From the NCBI GenBank assembly GCA_033439795.1, contig JAUTDP010000005.1, positions 2,261,001 to 2,325,000 of the forward strand: 64,000 nt of DNA, written 5' to 3'. The notes below the pieces were generated by a model, which saw only the letters and a program-made list of their open reading frames with translations, did no database searches and was not told the origin of the DNA. Positions 12,437-25,640 of the stretch are shown here, piece after piece. The position numbers and the translations under genes are program-made. The DNA comes from Sordaria brevicollis (lineage: Eukaryota > Ascomycota > Sordariomycetes > Sordariales > Sordariaceae). Each line of letters starts with the position of its first letter. Positions within the stretch are counted from its first letter, which is position 1.

Positions 12437-15400
12437 GAAGCTTCTTCATCATGGAGGTCAGGCTCTTTTTCGCTGATGGCATCTTCACCGTTGTCTTCTC
12501 CATCGACATCAGTGGGGATGAAAGATGATGTGTGGTCTTATTTTGCCTTTCCGAAGGCGTAGTGACGCCATGTCGAGAGGCGGAGTATGTAAGACCGGAG
12601 TAGCAGGTCGCAGCGAGATGGGCCGTTTAAAGACTTCAAAGGCTTTTATATGATGGCATTGGATAGATGATGGTATGGGTCTATCTGGTTACGTTGAAGA
12701 AAGCATGCAATGGAATGACATGATGGAAAAGCGTGATTGAAAATGATGAATGGTAACGAAAGCAAGGATAGATGGATGGATTCATATGAATGGATGAATG
12801 GAATGGGTAGGGTGTTAAAAGCGAATTTGCATATTGTATTTATAAACTGTATGAAATCATGATAACAGTTGAAGGTTGAAGCTGGCATCGCCTGATACTG
12901 TCGAGGAGTCTAGACTTGACTTTCGAACTACGTACGGTGGTAGGGTGCTTATTCCAGCTCTTCTACAGCGTACATATCAGACATTACCAACCTCAGAAGA
13001 CGCTTCGCCCTCCACGGTGCAGAACGATACTCATCCGACCATAGCACCAGCGAGCATCAATCAAGATAATGATAATGGTGTTGTGGCGAAATCCACACAA
13101 AATCCCACTCACACCATTCAGCACTACACGACGGTACCAGTAAGCCCGCTCGCTCGCTCGCCATCGCCGGTACCCTCGGAGGACCTCACCTCACCTTATC
13201 ACATTCACATTCACATTTCACGTTATCATCATCCACAATTTCAGACAAAACCTCGGAGTTCGGATCACGGATTGTCGGATAGTTTGGTAGCCCCTGCCCA
13301 GATTCCCAGCTCCTTACTTTCATAGTTTCCTTACGACACCGATACCACATGCTACATATTATACAGTACCCAGCACTACATGGGATCCAACCCACCGAGC
13401 TAGTGAGCCGAGCGAAGCCACGCACCTCGGACTTGAGAACTAGATTCCATCATGGAACATCTTCTCCCGAATGAACCCCCTCTATCTGACTGACGAACCG
13501 TCTCAGTCTGACTGACGAGCCATACTTTAGGTATTCTGCACGGGTCCAGTCACGTCCATCATGTCCACGGACAAGACAACAACCTCACCGATAATGCCGA
13601 GAAGGATGGGAGTAAGGACCCCAACTCTCCATCATCCAAGCTTATGCGAACAGGCAGGTCAGGGCAAAAGACAGAGGGCCAAGAAATCTCGTGATCACAA
13701 TCACCTGCAGGCTGTGCCGTCATCACATTTTCTTTTTCATAACAAAACACCTTAAATGGGGTTCTTACATATTGCACAGTTCAAACTTGTCCGATCGTTT
13801 CGAACCGTTCTTGGATTAAGGGAAGGGGGAAGAATAAATGGATGGAAGGATGGAAGGAGGGAGGGGCACGGACGCGGCACGGCATTAGATTGTGTGTAGA
13901 TTGTAGATTGTAGCAAGTAAGCATGCGGAAGTGGAAGTGGAAGTAGTAAGGGGTATTGCCGGCAATAAAATTGAAATGTTGGGACTGGGTTGAGGCCGAA
14001 CCTTGGGATGTCGGAGTGATATTGAAGGGAAGATTGTAGTGCGCATGAACCAAGCTTGTAAAGTCTAGGCATAAGCTGGAATAGTGGCAAGCTATGGGTA
14101 TGGATTGACTCAGGACAAGATGATAACCATGAACAGTGTCCGTTCTGAGACTGGACATAAGAACATGGTGCGGAACAAGCGGAGGGAGCACGGAGGGGAC
14201 GGAAGGTGGTGGAGGGGTTGTGGTTGTTGGTTCGTGGTCGTACTGTACCTGGCTCGCTGCCTGTCGTGTTGGTTCCAGATACTCCGCATGTTCCACGTAA
14301 GTTGTAAGGTTAAAGGTGGTAGAATCACTGGACGCAGAGGGCCAAGATGTAATCGTTTCGTAACCAATTCTACGCAGTAAGATTCTGCCAAAGGTTTTGC
14401 CTCAACAATCGATAGCGTGGCTGATTATGGAGGTTCTGGATCGATCGTGTTAAAATGGGATCATGAAGTAGGTTTAAGTGTCATGAAGATAAAGCGACAA
14501 TTTTTCGACAGACGCCTAGGAGAGCGAGGAAGAACATGATGGTATATCAGTAGTTGCCCGATAGTCTTGCGTTCAACTTGGCATTTCGAGGAGCGAAGTT
14601 CTAGAATTGGTCGCTCAAATCGGTCGCTCGGCCTTGGATCCATGCGAATGGTCGCGATGGTGTTGGCGATAGGCGATGTGCAGACGTCGATGACAAATGA
14701 CAACCACGGACTGACGCTGATCTGAAGTGCATGAGCGCCCGTTCGGCGTTGATAATTGTCTTCTGTAGGGTGCTGTGAACATCATGAAGTGCCTACTTGC
14801 CGTCTGTGTAACTGAGCCAACGGTGACCACTCATCGGGTCTTACCGCAATTCCGGATGGTCAAAAAGGGAAAGCAACACGCTTTCATGTGTCTGAGCCGT
14901 TAGATGATGGCATGACGATCCATATCCTTTCTCTTCCTAGATCGCATAGGGCGAGTGAGATTAAAGATGCTTGGCGGTTGGCGACTGAATCGTTGTAGTA
15001 ATTCCAACACAAAACGTAAAGTAAGCACTAAATACCTGTGTCGTTAAAGCCTTCCTTGCTGATTGATGTTATCGGGGTGAAGGGTGGAGTTGTTCCGCTC
15101 AATAATGCCATTGGAGTGGGTTGGTTAAGCTTTGAAGGACTGAGACAAATGGGAATGCATGGAACTGAAAGAGACCATGAAGTGCGAGAAAATAGTGGTG
15201 GGTTGTGGTTGCATTATATTTCATACAGACGAATAGATGTTTGTTCGTCATTATGATCGTGATTGTGATGTGATGGTGTGGTAAGACAAAGGGTGTTTAA
15301 TTGGGGCCGGAGGGTTGGACACTCGTTGATATGAGGAGCTTGAGAATCGTAAAGGGGATAAGAGATCACAAAACGCAGAAGTTCATGGGAAAGCAACAGC

Positions 15401-18400
15401 CGCTTAGCCCTGAACAATGCTTAAAAGAGTCAACGCTGCTTTGTGCGACGTAAGGATTGACAGCTGGGGCTCAGTTTCATGGTCCAAGTCCACGCCTACC
15501 CAAGTCTAACCCTCACTGCTGCTTTCACTTGTCAAGCGAAACAGATGGCAAGGTCAAGACTTGACCATTCAAATCCTCCTCGCTGCTTTCGACCAAACAC
15601 GTAGATCTTGCGACCTCGACTCCGGGAATCGACGGTGTAATGCAATTTATCGGAACAAGAGGGAACGTAGACTAGGCGGTAAGCACTCGTGCGGCACAGC
15701 ACGGCACGCTCATGTACGACTACGAATACGTATCGCCATGGACTATCTTGATAGCCAATACCAAAGACACGGTGTTGGAAGTATGACAGGTGCTGTTATA
15801 GGGTGCTCTAAAGGAGTGTGGTGCTTGAGAAGGACTTCATCTCCATGCCTTGAAATAACGCCATATGGAACGCTGATGTTTCCACGGTACTCAATGAGAA
15901 AATGCCTGTCGCGATGGATTATCTTTGGCAACTCATGGCGCGATGAGTGAATGTGTAGGGTAGAGATGGAGGGAGGGAAGTCGGTTACAAACCACGTCAA
16001 GCAAAGTGGATGCCAGAGTTGCACCAAAGCCACCCGCTGTCAAAGAATCTTCTAGGTACCGGGTACCGAACCCGATACCAGCCATCTATGAACATGCAAA
16101 TGTTCCCATTGCAGCTGATGAAAGAAGACAGTCCGCCATATTGAAGATGTGACAACTTCACAAGCCATGCAGGAATCGCCTGTGGAAAATTGAGTTTTCC
16201 AGCTTCTTCCATGATTCGCATAGTAAAAGATAAAGAGGAAACAAAAGGAGGTGCGGGACATGATATCGATGGTCTATCGAAGCCATCAATCCTACCACGA
16301 CTGGAGGAATCCTACCATAACAGATTGGGTTTAAGGTTGAGATTGGCCGAAATATTCTTGTTATCGTTTCATTGCCAATAAGAGAACACATAACAAGACA
16401 TTATTGCCAGTATGACTGCCCAGCAACTTACAGCCCTTACTGTGTGCGGTGAGAAGAGGATCACGGTAGACCAAGCTCGTCCCGCCGCATCGCCGGCATG
16501 GCACGGGAGAGAAAAGCAATGAGAATAGCTAAATAGCGAGAGAACAGGAAATGATAAACTGGATGGCTACCTTTATGGGACACCGTTCATGACATATGAA
16601 TGTTCAAAGCAGGGAAAACGGCCATCGGAAGGTCAGGAATACCTACCAACCTGGAGCAAAGACTGTTGGCGAAATGGCCTCCATTTCCGTGCTGACAACA
16701 TGATAATCCGGGGTTAGGACAGGGTGCAAAACCCGACTTGGAGCGCGACCGCCCTGTAGGTGAGCAGCCCCGGGTTACACACACCCCTGGCAGACCCAGA
16801 CATTCAAGCATCCTTGCCGTCATGCCGATTCAAAACGGTTGCACCAGATTAGTGACAGGCTCGCAGGGCTCACTATCAGTTGCTCATCATTCAAGCAATA
16901 GGAATGAAAGCCATGGTCCATCCATGGACTATTGATGCAACACAGGTCCAATGAGCGTAGCAAAGCTGTTCATGACGAAACCTTCTGCTCCCGAATTGGT
17001 CCTTGATTTGGCTCTCTGGAGGATTTGAAAAAAGGCGAGCTATTTCTCAGCTTGGCTCTGGATTTCAAGGTCTTGTTAAGAGCAGACGTGGCCGTAGCTG
17101 GGCGTTACCAGAACTGTATGAAATGTAAGTCGGGCATTAACCATGCGAATGTGTACCTATACCCATGGCTTAGTAAGAGAGAATGGCGTCCCTTCGCCAA
17201 AGGACAGCTGACAGGGAAGAGACAGTCAGCCTTCAATATCAATCACCAACTCACACTGCTTCTTTGGTGGAAAGGAGGCTTTCGCCAGCCACCGTGTTTT
17301 GGGAACCGACAGGATAAAGAGTGGCTCAGGGGGGTGTCATCATTTGGACCCCTTTTGGCGTATTCGACCTGGATGATGGTGGTCTCAATGCAAAGGGAAC
17401 CAAAAGAGGCATGGCCAAATGTGCCGATGGGAGGTTCTGTTGATGGATGTGAAAGTTCCCGTGTGACCCAATTCACCCTCCTGTCTCACGGATGAAACCT
17501 TCTCTATAAGTCGCATTGTGTGAGCAATGGCGCGACGTAATGAAGCCTACAAAACCCAATAGTGTAAGCTGGAGGAAGTTGGGATAATGGCTTGGTAGTA
17601 GGGCAAGTCGAGATATCATAAAACGTACCCCTTGAGAGCAGAATGAAGTCCATGCCGATCCGTTCTGGATTCTCGTCAAAGCTTGAACATGTCCAATGAA
17701 GAGAAGACAGCAGAACGCCTCTTCGAAGGAACACATGAAGCAATCCCCTTGGAGAGGGTTTGTGTGATTGTGACGGTGATAAAGCAGAGGCAACCACAAA
17801 AGTATCCGCCGAAAGAGAAATAGCCTACTGTGTAGTGGGAGGTTGAACTCTTGTGGCTCGTTCGGTGTTCACCAACGGTCTGGACGTCTTGCGTATAACT
17901 GCACTCGCAATCCTTCCGAGACCTCAGGGCGTCAGACTATTCCGGAATGCAAAGCCTCGCAGCAGACTATTAGTTCTGAACCGTCCTGGTGGGACGAGTA
18001 GTCGTCTCATTGGCCACTAGCCTGCCATTGGCAGTGCGAGACAGGGGAAGAAAGCCATTCCGAGGGGATGGTTGTCACTTTCAGAAGCCTCTTTCTCAGC
18101 ATCGTGTTGGGCCAACTCCACGCTCGTTCTCACCGTGCAGGATCTCGATTCACTGACATGACAGCCAGGCCATGGAGACTTGGCGGAGTCCCACAGGGGA
18201 CCTGCCCGATGTCTCCCGCCCCGCATGCCGGTGACGGTTACACAGGTTGTTCTAGACAACGATTGAAGGAACACGGCACCTGCGCACGAATTGTCAAAGT
18301 CGAGCTGGATACCTGGACGATGCTATTATCGCTTGATGTTGAGGATGAAGTTTTCTGGTTATCCTAGATGGGCGGTGTTTTCACAGGTCAGTACACGTCT

Positions 18401-21400
18401 GATGAACTTGCGTTTATGGCCGAAAAGTTGAAGGGCAAGGAGTTACTGAAAGCAAAAGACACAATACCTGCCTATACACACAGGCTTCAGGTAGGACATT
18501 CGAAAGGATCCTGCTGTGCCTCTGGCATGCGGCGCTGCGAGATATGGCCAAGGCGTACCTGAAGGATGCACATTGCACCTCGATTACACCCTGGGAAGAA
18601 GCCCGTCTGGGACACAGGATCCACGGTACCTTATAATCTGGACATTGCCTCATTTAATCGTGGGGATGATGGATGATGATCAGGTACCGGATTGCCGTGG
18701 GCAGGTGTACCTTACCTTGCGGCGCAGACCCCTCAAACAGGAAGCCCCAGGGCTATGCTGTTGTGAAAGAGACTGGAGGACGATCCGCATCAATAACCTG
18801 ACTTCACCGTTGAACCAAGATGGAGTGGGTGGTTCATCCTGTCTCGCTTCGGTTGCCCCTGTCTCGTCTGCAAGCCGGCGTCATCCAATGTTGATGTTGG
18901 ACTGGCTGGCTAACGGATGCAAAGTGTCATGTCAACGGGATTGTGCATCTGGCGCTTGGGGGTGGGTGGGCTGGGTGATAAAAAAGTAGAAGGGATTGAA
19001 GCCGAAAACGGGACGATTTTTGGGTTGGCGATCATGATGTTAAGTGGACGTCTGGAGGATGGGCGAGATGGTGCGGGGTGGAGAGCCCAAGGAGCAAAGG
19101 TTTTCTGAGAGGATTTGAATAAGCGGGAGATAGACACTCCTGCCTTAAGCCTCCCACTCGGTGGTCCTTCCCATTCAACTACGAGTCCGTCATCGGAATG
19201 CCTGAACGGAAATGACGGGATGCTCGAATTGCGGGTGTAAATTGTCTTCAGTCAATGAAGGAAGGTGGGGTTTGGTTTGGTCGTTCCTGTGTGAGTGCTG
19301 ATCAGTGATCATCAGCAAGCACCTGGCCGAGGCCGTTCCTTCCCAAAAAGTTTATTTCGATGTATGCCAGTCAAACTCATTTCGACATCGAGACTGAACT
19401 ACGAGACGCACATTGTATTATACGCCTCGCTCCGCTTCCAAATTCTCGCGGCATCAGAAGTAGGGCCATGAGAGGATTGGAGATTGTTCGTCGGTTGGGT
19501 TTTCGCGATGGATAGGTTGCAGGATCTGATGCACATCCCCGTATCCAGGAGCACGTCATGACTTTTGAGCGCTTCCACTTAGGTCGGGCGAGGACGGTGA
19601 TGGTGATGGTGATGGTGACAGTGTGGGTTATAACTGGAACTTCCGCAGCCAATGGCCCTCAGAAGGCAATAACTGCCGAAATTCAATCCCGTCCGTCTGT
19701 GCTGTCCGAGTCGTGATTGTTCAGAAATCCCTACAGAGTGGAAAAGTGGCCGAAGTGCATGTTTTTTGCAAGAAAAATTGCAGGTTGTCTAATGCCTGGT
19801 GAACTGGCGAGCGTACGGAATTATCCCGACCCAACGATAATCCACTCCTATATGCTCAAGGGCATGCCATTCGACCGCGGAAAAGAAAATAAATATCTGT
19901 AAGCGTATAAGCACAGCTGTCAATAGACGTGGGACAACATATGCCATCTATTCTCCCTCGTTTCGAGCACAGATCCACGTTCGGTATTACGGCATTGGTA
20001 GCCTTCTCTGTGACAAATCCTCAGGTCAACCGTCTTGCGAGTTGCCGACTTGATGAATGACGCGTTCTGGAACACATTCGATGCGTCCTTCACAACGGGG
20101 TTGGCGAGCGTTCCAAAGACGACTATTGGCCTAGCATTGGCCCATCATGTCTTTGGGCAAAGATATACACCCACCTTTGCAGCAGCTGGTTCTGTCGTGT
20201 AAGCCGTGTATATACTGCAACGCAGTGCCAACAACACTGGGCTTAATGGGCGTCTACAATCTGCGCAAAATATGAAGCCGAAGACCCATTCAGGTGGTGC
20301 AATTTGGGAGAGCTGAGGATTTGGGTGAGCTGTTTGAGCAAGGCCAGCTGTGGACAGCCAGCACAAGAACTGAGACGGCGTCGACTTCCATCAAACAGCG
20401 TATCTTGAAATTTTGATCCAGGAATCATCTACTGGATCGATGGTGATCGGGTCGCTGACCCGGTGAGATAAGGTATGCCTCACTGACTGATAACTTGCCG
20501 TCCACTGATGCATCGATGGCAGCCATGGGTGGTCTCGGAAGCATCTAGTTCCCATTTCACCTGTTTCGAGTGCCTTGGATTTTCAATAACTGTCAGCCAT
20601 TGATTCAATGATTCAATGTTCGTTGCAGAGACGCCCGCCCGGGCAACTGACGAAGTGCTTCCGCGCCAGCTGTTTCGAGGCCACTTGGAGAAGACACGAA
20701 CCTGGACGGACCGGAATGCATTCGCTTTCAGGAATTGAACCCGATTTCCAACGAGCTGGCGGCTCATTGGGAGCTTCTGCTTTCGAGTGACGATAACCGA
20801 TGTGGGATATCATGCCGAGAAGGCACAATCTCTACATTTTCCTGGTTCTGGACAGGGGTTGAATGCATAGACGGAATGCCGGGAGGTGGGCAAATGGGGG
20901 TACGGTATCAGTTAATGGAACTGTGGCAACCAGCGTCCCCTTCAGGTCCAGAGCTCCCACGGTTCTCTGGCAACAATAACATTAGGGCGGTTGGGATCCG
21001 TACGATGATGCGGGAAGACAGTTGAAAATGATGAGGGACAACTCATGCTGACTCTGGAGCAGCTCAAGGTCAACCCCTCGTGTTCTCGGCTTTCCTTGTG
21101 TGCTCTTTTTTCTTGTGTTGCTGTCCTCGCCGAAAGATGAACGGGGATATCGCTAGCTTCCGTCCCAGTGCCCGGGAGATCTCCGCAGTAGACCTTGCAA
21201 GGAGAGATCAGTCAGTCTCATTTGGTGCATACTACGTAATCGTGTCTTGCTTGCTTGAAGATGGTCATATAATACAAGTTTGACTTGGCGATAGAGTGGA
21301 GGACTATTGCAACCTAGAAGTGGCTGATCGTCCTAGAACTCTGAGAAAAGCTAAAGGTGCTGGCTGGGTTGGAAGATGGGGCAGTACACCCACCACCTCT

Positions 21401-24400
21401 TGATGATTGGGAACTTCATCCGTACGATGGTGGTGGTGACGATGATGGGATCATAGGACATGGCCCAATTGGATATCGGATCGAAGCCAAGAGGAGATGG
21501 CGTAGGACCTTCTATATGAAAGTCTCCATAAAAGGCGCAGATACGGGCTCAAACCTGCGATATAGTATAAGCACTACGACGTCGCGAGTGTTTCTCTGTG
21601 TTTGTGTTGTTGATGTGCTATGTCGTCTTGTTGGTGGATGAAAGCGAGGTGGGTTGTTTTGAAGCAACTGACGAGTTATTCCCGCCTGACATTTTAGAGC
21701 GAGGGGTTGGAGCGGTTGGAGCGATGTGGATTCAGGCGCACAAGATCTTTGGTGGAGTTAAGTCCGTGGCACTAACAGTATCCGCCTAAACACAGGGTAC
21801 TATCTAACACAGTCTCAGACAGCATTCTTCATGATCCGGGGCTTGGCTGTATAATCCCCACTTTGATCGAGTTAATGACACCCAAATTGTCCAGATAGCA
21901 TGCCTGACAAGATTCTGTCTGGTGATGTGCCTGAATGAGACCGTTGATGACAATTCTCCTAATGGCAAGATGCAAAGATTGCGAGTGATGCTGCAGTGGT
22001 GATGTTTGCGCACGGTAAAGTGAAGCACTCAAATATCGAGACCCGCTGTTAAGGCAGGCCAGAAGGAGGGGGTGGGTGGGGACTTCTCCACTCACGACCA
22101 CAACCCTCTCTCTCCTCTTCTGGAAACTGCGAACATGGGGTTCAATTTGTCGAAGCATGAGCTTTTGAACTGGGAAGGAAGAAAGCACAAAAACATTCGA
22201 GAGCATCGGTTTCGGGAAGTCACGACCTATGAATTCATTCCGCAAAATCAGGCAGCTGCACAAAGCTCTTTTCATCAACTCAAAGTGGAGGAGGTCGACC
22301 GAGAATTTCTCCTCGGGGCATCTCCTTTGAGTCTAGTCCTTCAATTCCATACCTGCCTCTGCTCCTCTCGCTTCAATTCCCGTCATCAGTCTTCTCATTC
22401 CCGTTCACCACGGCTTTCACCTCACAGCCCACGACGGGGCATTCAGTTTGACGACGGCGTGCCGCAACCAGAGACATTCCCCTCTCTCCAGTGGCTTGAG
22501 GTTGCTTCTTCTCCTTCCGTGTCTTGTTTCTCCTTTCCTTCCATGTCTTAAACTGTCCTCAGCCGTTTCTCCATTCAGCCTCGGCACTTCGCAACAAGTC
22601 CGACCTCAAATTATGAGCTTCCCTTAAAGTCGAACGAAGCTCGCTATAGCTACAACCATGGCATATCTCATTGTGCGTATCTGGCGGTACCTGGACAGTT
22701 CCAAGCAGTCTGGGCCTCACCTAGGCAATAACATGATCACAGGCTTGGTACATACCCTGACGCCGGAATGACAGCCGCCAGGTACTCCTCCACAAAGCAG
22801 CCCCGCGGTCTCTCTACCCTGGACACAGTCGACCGAATCGGCGGGCGTCCGGTAGTCTCAACCCTGTCGCAACAAAAGATTCCCGAAAAAGAGCGACGCT
22901 GCAACAGGCGAAATGGTCGACAGACAAGCTCAGGACACGCCCAGCCACTATTGGACATTGGACGTCCGCCTCCTGCGTCGACTACCGTGCCTAGAAAAAC
23001 GAGGAGCCTGGTTGGGCACAGATCCATGAGACTCTTGTGCAGTGGTGCTGATGCTTGCTGCCACGGTCCCGTATCAATACTACCCTACCATCTCACACAT
23101 CCTGGAGGGCCAGAGCTTCCATTCTCACAGTACGCTACTCTACACGCACACCACTCGTACACGACGGCCGTCCTACCAGCCAGCCCATGAGCCTATCCGA
23201 ACGCAAGAGACAGGCGCGGTGGGACAAGGGGAGGGGAAGGGGTGCCGTGGTGGTGTTGGCTTTTTGTGGCACCCTCCATACTGCGCGCCAAATAGACACT
23301 GGCGGGACTGGAAAACACCAATGTCCAATGTAGTCGCTTGTCTGGGATTATTCTGAATGTGCATGCACCCAGTACCGAGTACGGACGATGTACTGCATAT
23401 AGTGCCTTCGGAGCAAGTAAGGTAGGTTGGATCACCCTCCTCTTCCATGCCCTTGTACTGACGGAGCCATCAGGTAGAAAAACATCTTCTCCAAACTCCG
23501 GGTACATTCTCTCTCTCTCTCTTGACCACAGTGCGTAGCCACCGCTTCGCAAGCGTTCTTAGTCCTGACCTCTTTTGCTTCTCTCTACGGCGACTGGGGA
23601 GGCATGCAGCTTGTCCTTCTTCATGGGACTGTTTCCTGCTTGCCCTCGTCTTGCTCGTTCGTTGTCTGATTGTCGTTGCCCGGCTCTTCCGCTCTACAAG
23701 AGACTCTGGAAACTTCCTCGACACTGCCTCGACACAACCTTTGTAAAAGTGTCCAAGTCCAGCCAGTCAGTCAGTCTTTTCGTCACTCTAGGTCATTATC
23801 GAGACTGGACAAGAACAAAAAGTCCGTCCTCCATCATCATCATCGTCATCATCCTGTGCGTTATTTACCCTCGGTATCCTTCGTCTTAAAAATCCCCTCC
23901 TGCAGCTAGTGCTGAGTGTTGTTCTCTTGATGCGCGCGTGTGTGGACTCTGATTCTGGTGGAACCTCCTCGATTCAACTCCGTGAGTGGGTAAGATAATC
24001 TGGTGGATGTTACCTAGGGCCCTACTCTTGACCATCCTCCTTCTTATTCTTCCTACGTGGGCATTTTCCCCAACTCGGTCCCTTATTTGGGACGCTTAGC
24101 ACAACTTCAACGAGGCCTACATCGGCTCTTTTGCTTTTTCTTAAACATCACCCGTTGCCCATCTTGGTCCGTCCTAAACATCAGCGCCCATGTTTGCATC
24201 CTGAACTAAGAACGCCTGATCTAACAACGCGGGCCGTTGAACCAGTTTCCCTCGCTTGGTTGGCATCGACTTGTCCATCTTGGTCTAGACTTGGTAGTGG
24301 CTCAGACAGGCCGTCATAATCATCTTTACCTACCGCTCGTTCTCATCATCAATATCTCCGGAACTACGCCTTCACTTCTCTGGCCGAACCAACAAAGTCT

Positions 24401-25640
24401 TAACCTCAGTCCTGCCGAGGCTTTACCACAGGAAAAAACACGAACCCACACAACAACAGTGCTGAAAACCAAGATCACCCAACCTGATACTCATACTGGT
24501 CTTCGAACAACACAGCCGGCGAGTCCTCCGAGTGCCCGCCATCCCCACCCTGTCTGTGTCTTGCCGTTTCCATCGGGAGGTTGCAAGCACCCGCCTCTAC
24601 CAACTTCAATCAACCACTGGTGGGACCGAGGAGAAGTTGTCAAACGGGCGCGCGAGTCCACGCCTTCTTCCTCCTCGCAAGGATCTACTGAGGGCGTCCT
24701 GCCTCCATCTTGCTCTCCTCTTTAGCCCACTGCCAGGCCAGACATCTATCCTGTAGGGCTGTGTGTATCAAAGCATTCGTGCCATCACCACTCACACCGG
24801 CAGCCACCTTGAATTTCCAGTCAAGCTTGCACCACTTTACATTTCGACGTGGAGAGGCGCGCTTTGCAACGCTGAATCCTTTGAGTCAACAGCCTTAGAA
24901 CGAGAATATTGAGCAACATTGAACCGATAGTTTCGCGCTCTCCACTCTGACCTGTCTCAGTCTTATTCAATAAACAAAGACTCTGGTAAGATCAACTTCA
25001 TCACTTTGATTGCCCTCAGCTGACTTTCTGTTTGAAGCCACGATCCGATAGTCTCCACCTCCGAAAACTCTACCAAACATCTCTGGCTCAGTCTCTGACA
25101 CCACGGACGCCGTCCTTTGTCCCCCTTTGCGTGGTTAGATTCACCTAATCTTACCTTGATCCAGCCAATCTTTCTGTTTGGCGGTGGTCCCAGCTCGTCT
25201 CCGCTCCCAGCACGTTCCCGGCCCCTTGACGCGATTGGGGAAGAGCCTGTTTTGCCTGGCCGCTGCTCTCGAAACAAGTTTTCTAGCCTTTGGTTCTGTC
25301 TGTGTTCCACAGCTGCGCGTCGAGGAAGAACTGGTTCGACCGAACGTCAACAATCTAATCCATCAACACGCAGAGACATTTGCAGCTTTGTCTTGGTTCA
25401 AAGGCTCATCCACCGTCTCAGCCATTTTTTTGCTGTAAGAAGTCCATCGTTCTCATTGTGCCATCAACCAGCCCAGCAGGCTGATCGGAGAATAAATCAG
25501 CAACCATCCCGGCCATTTAATCTTGTATGGTCAACGATTTGGTGCTCATCAGCTTCACCTAGACGTTATTCTTCCTTGGCCACGTCGACTCTTTTCAGAA
25601 CACTATCATTCTTCGAAAGTAACGAACGGAACTGCCAGCC
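12437..25640. other. 13-kb stretch without a recognisable gene; includes 3'UTR and long leader
   Basis: From 12437 the 3'UTR of the ABC transporter follows. To 25640 only short open frames occur (none above about 170 codons), none with a family motif or a consistent intron-exon chain. Base composition stays near 50% GC, so this is not an AT-rich RIP relic. A (TC)n tract lies at about 23507-23522, and pyrimidine-rich, leader-like sequence continues to the regulator gene at 25641, suggesting an unusually long promoter and 5'UTR. Non-coding RNAs are possible but cannot be recognised by eye. Simple repeats occur, such as a GGTGAT run near 19593-19618. Confidence 0.55.
19593..19619 (+). repeat. 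GGTGAT microsatellite
   Basis: A hexanucleotide GGTGAT-type run of about four units lies in the gene-poor stretch. No coding context is apparent. Confidence 0.7.

Noticed and set aside
17025..17495. 156-codon frame in the gene-poor interval
   Set aside because: No motif, no splice partners and the opposite strand is also partly open; it looks like chance.
20725..20745. GGTTCAATTCC, a box B match on the minus strand
   Set aside because: No box A or cloverleaf stems at the required distance.
22072..22551. 159-codon frame in the gene-poor interval
   Set aside because: No recognisable domain, low-information Ser/Arg/His composition, and overlapping open frame on the other strand.
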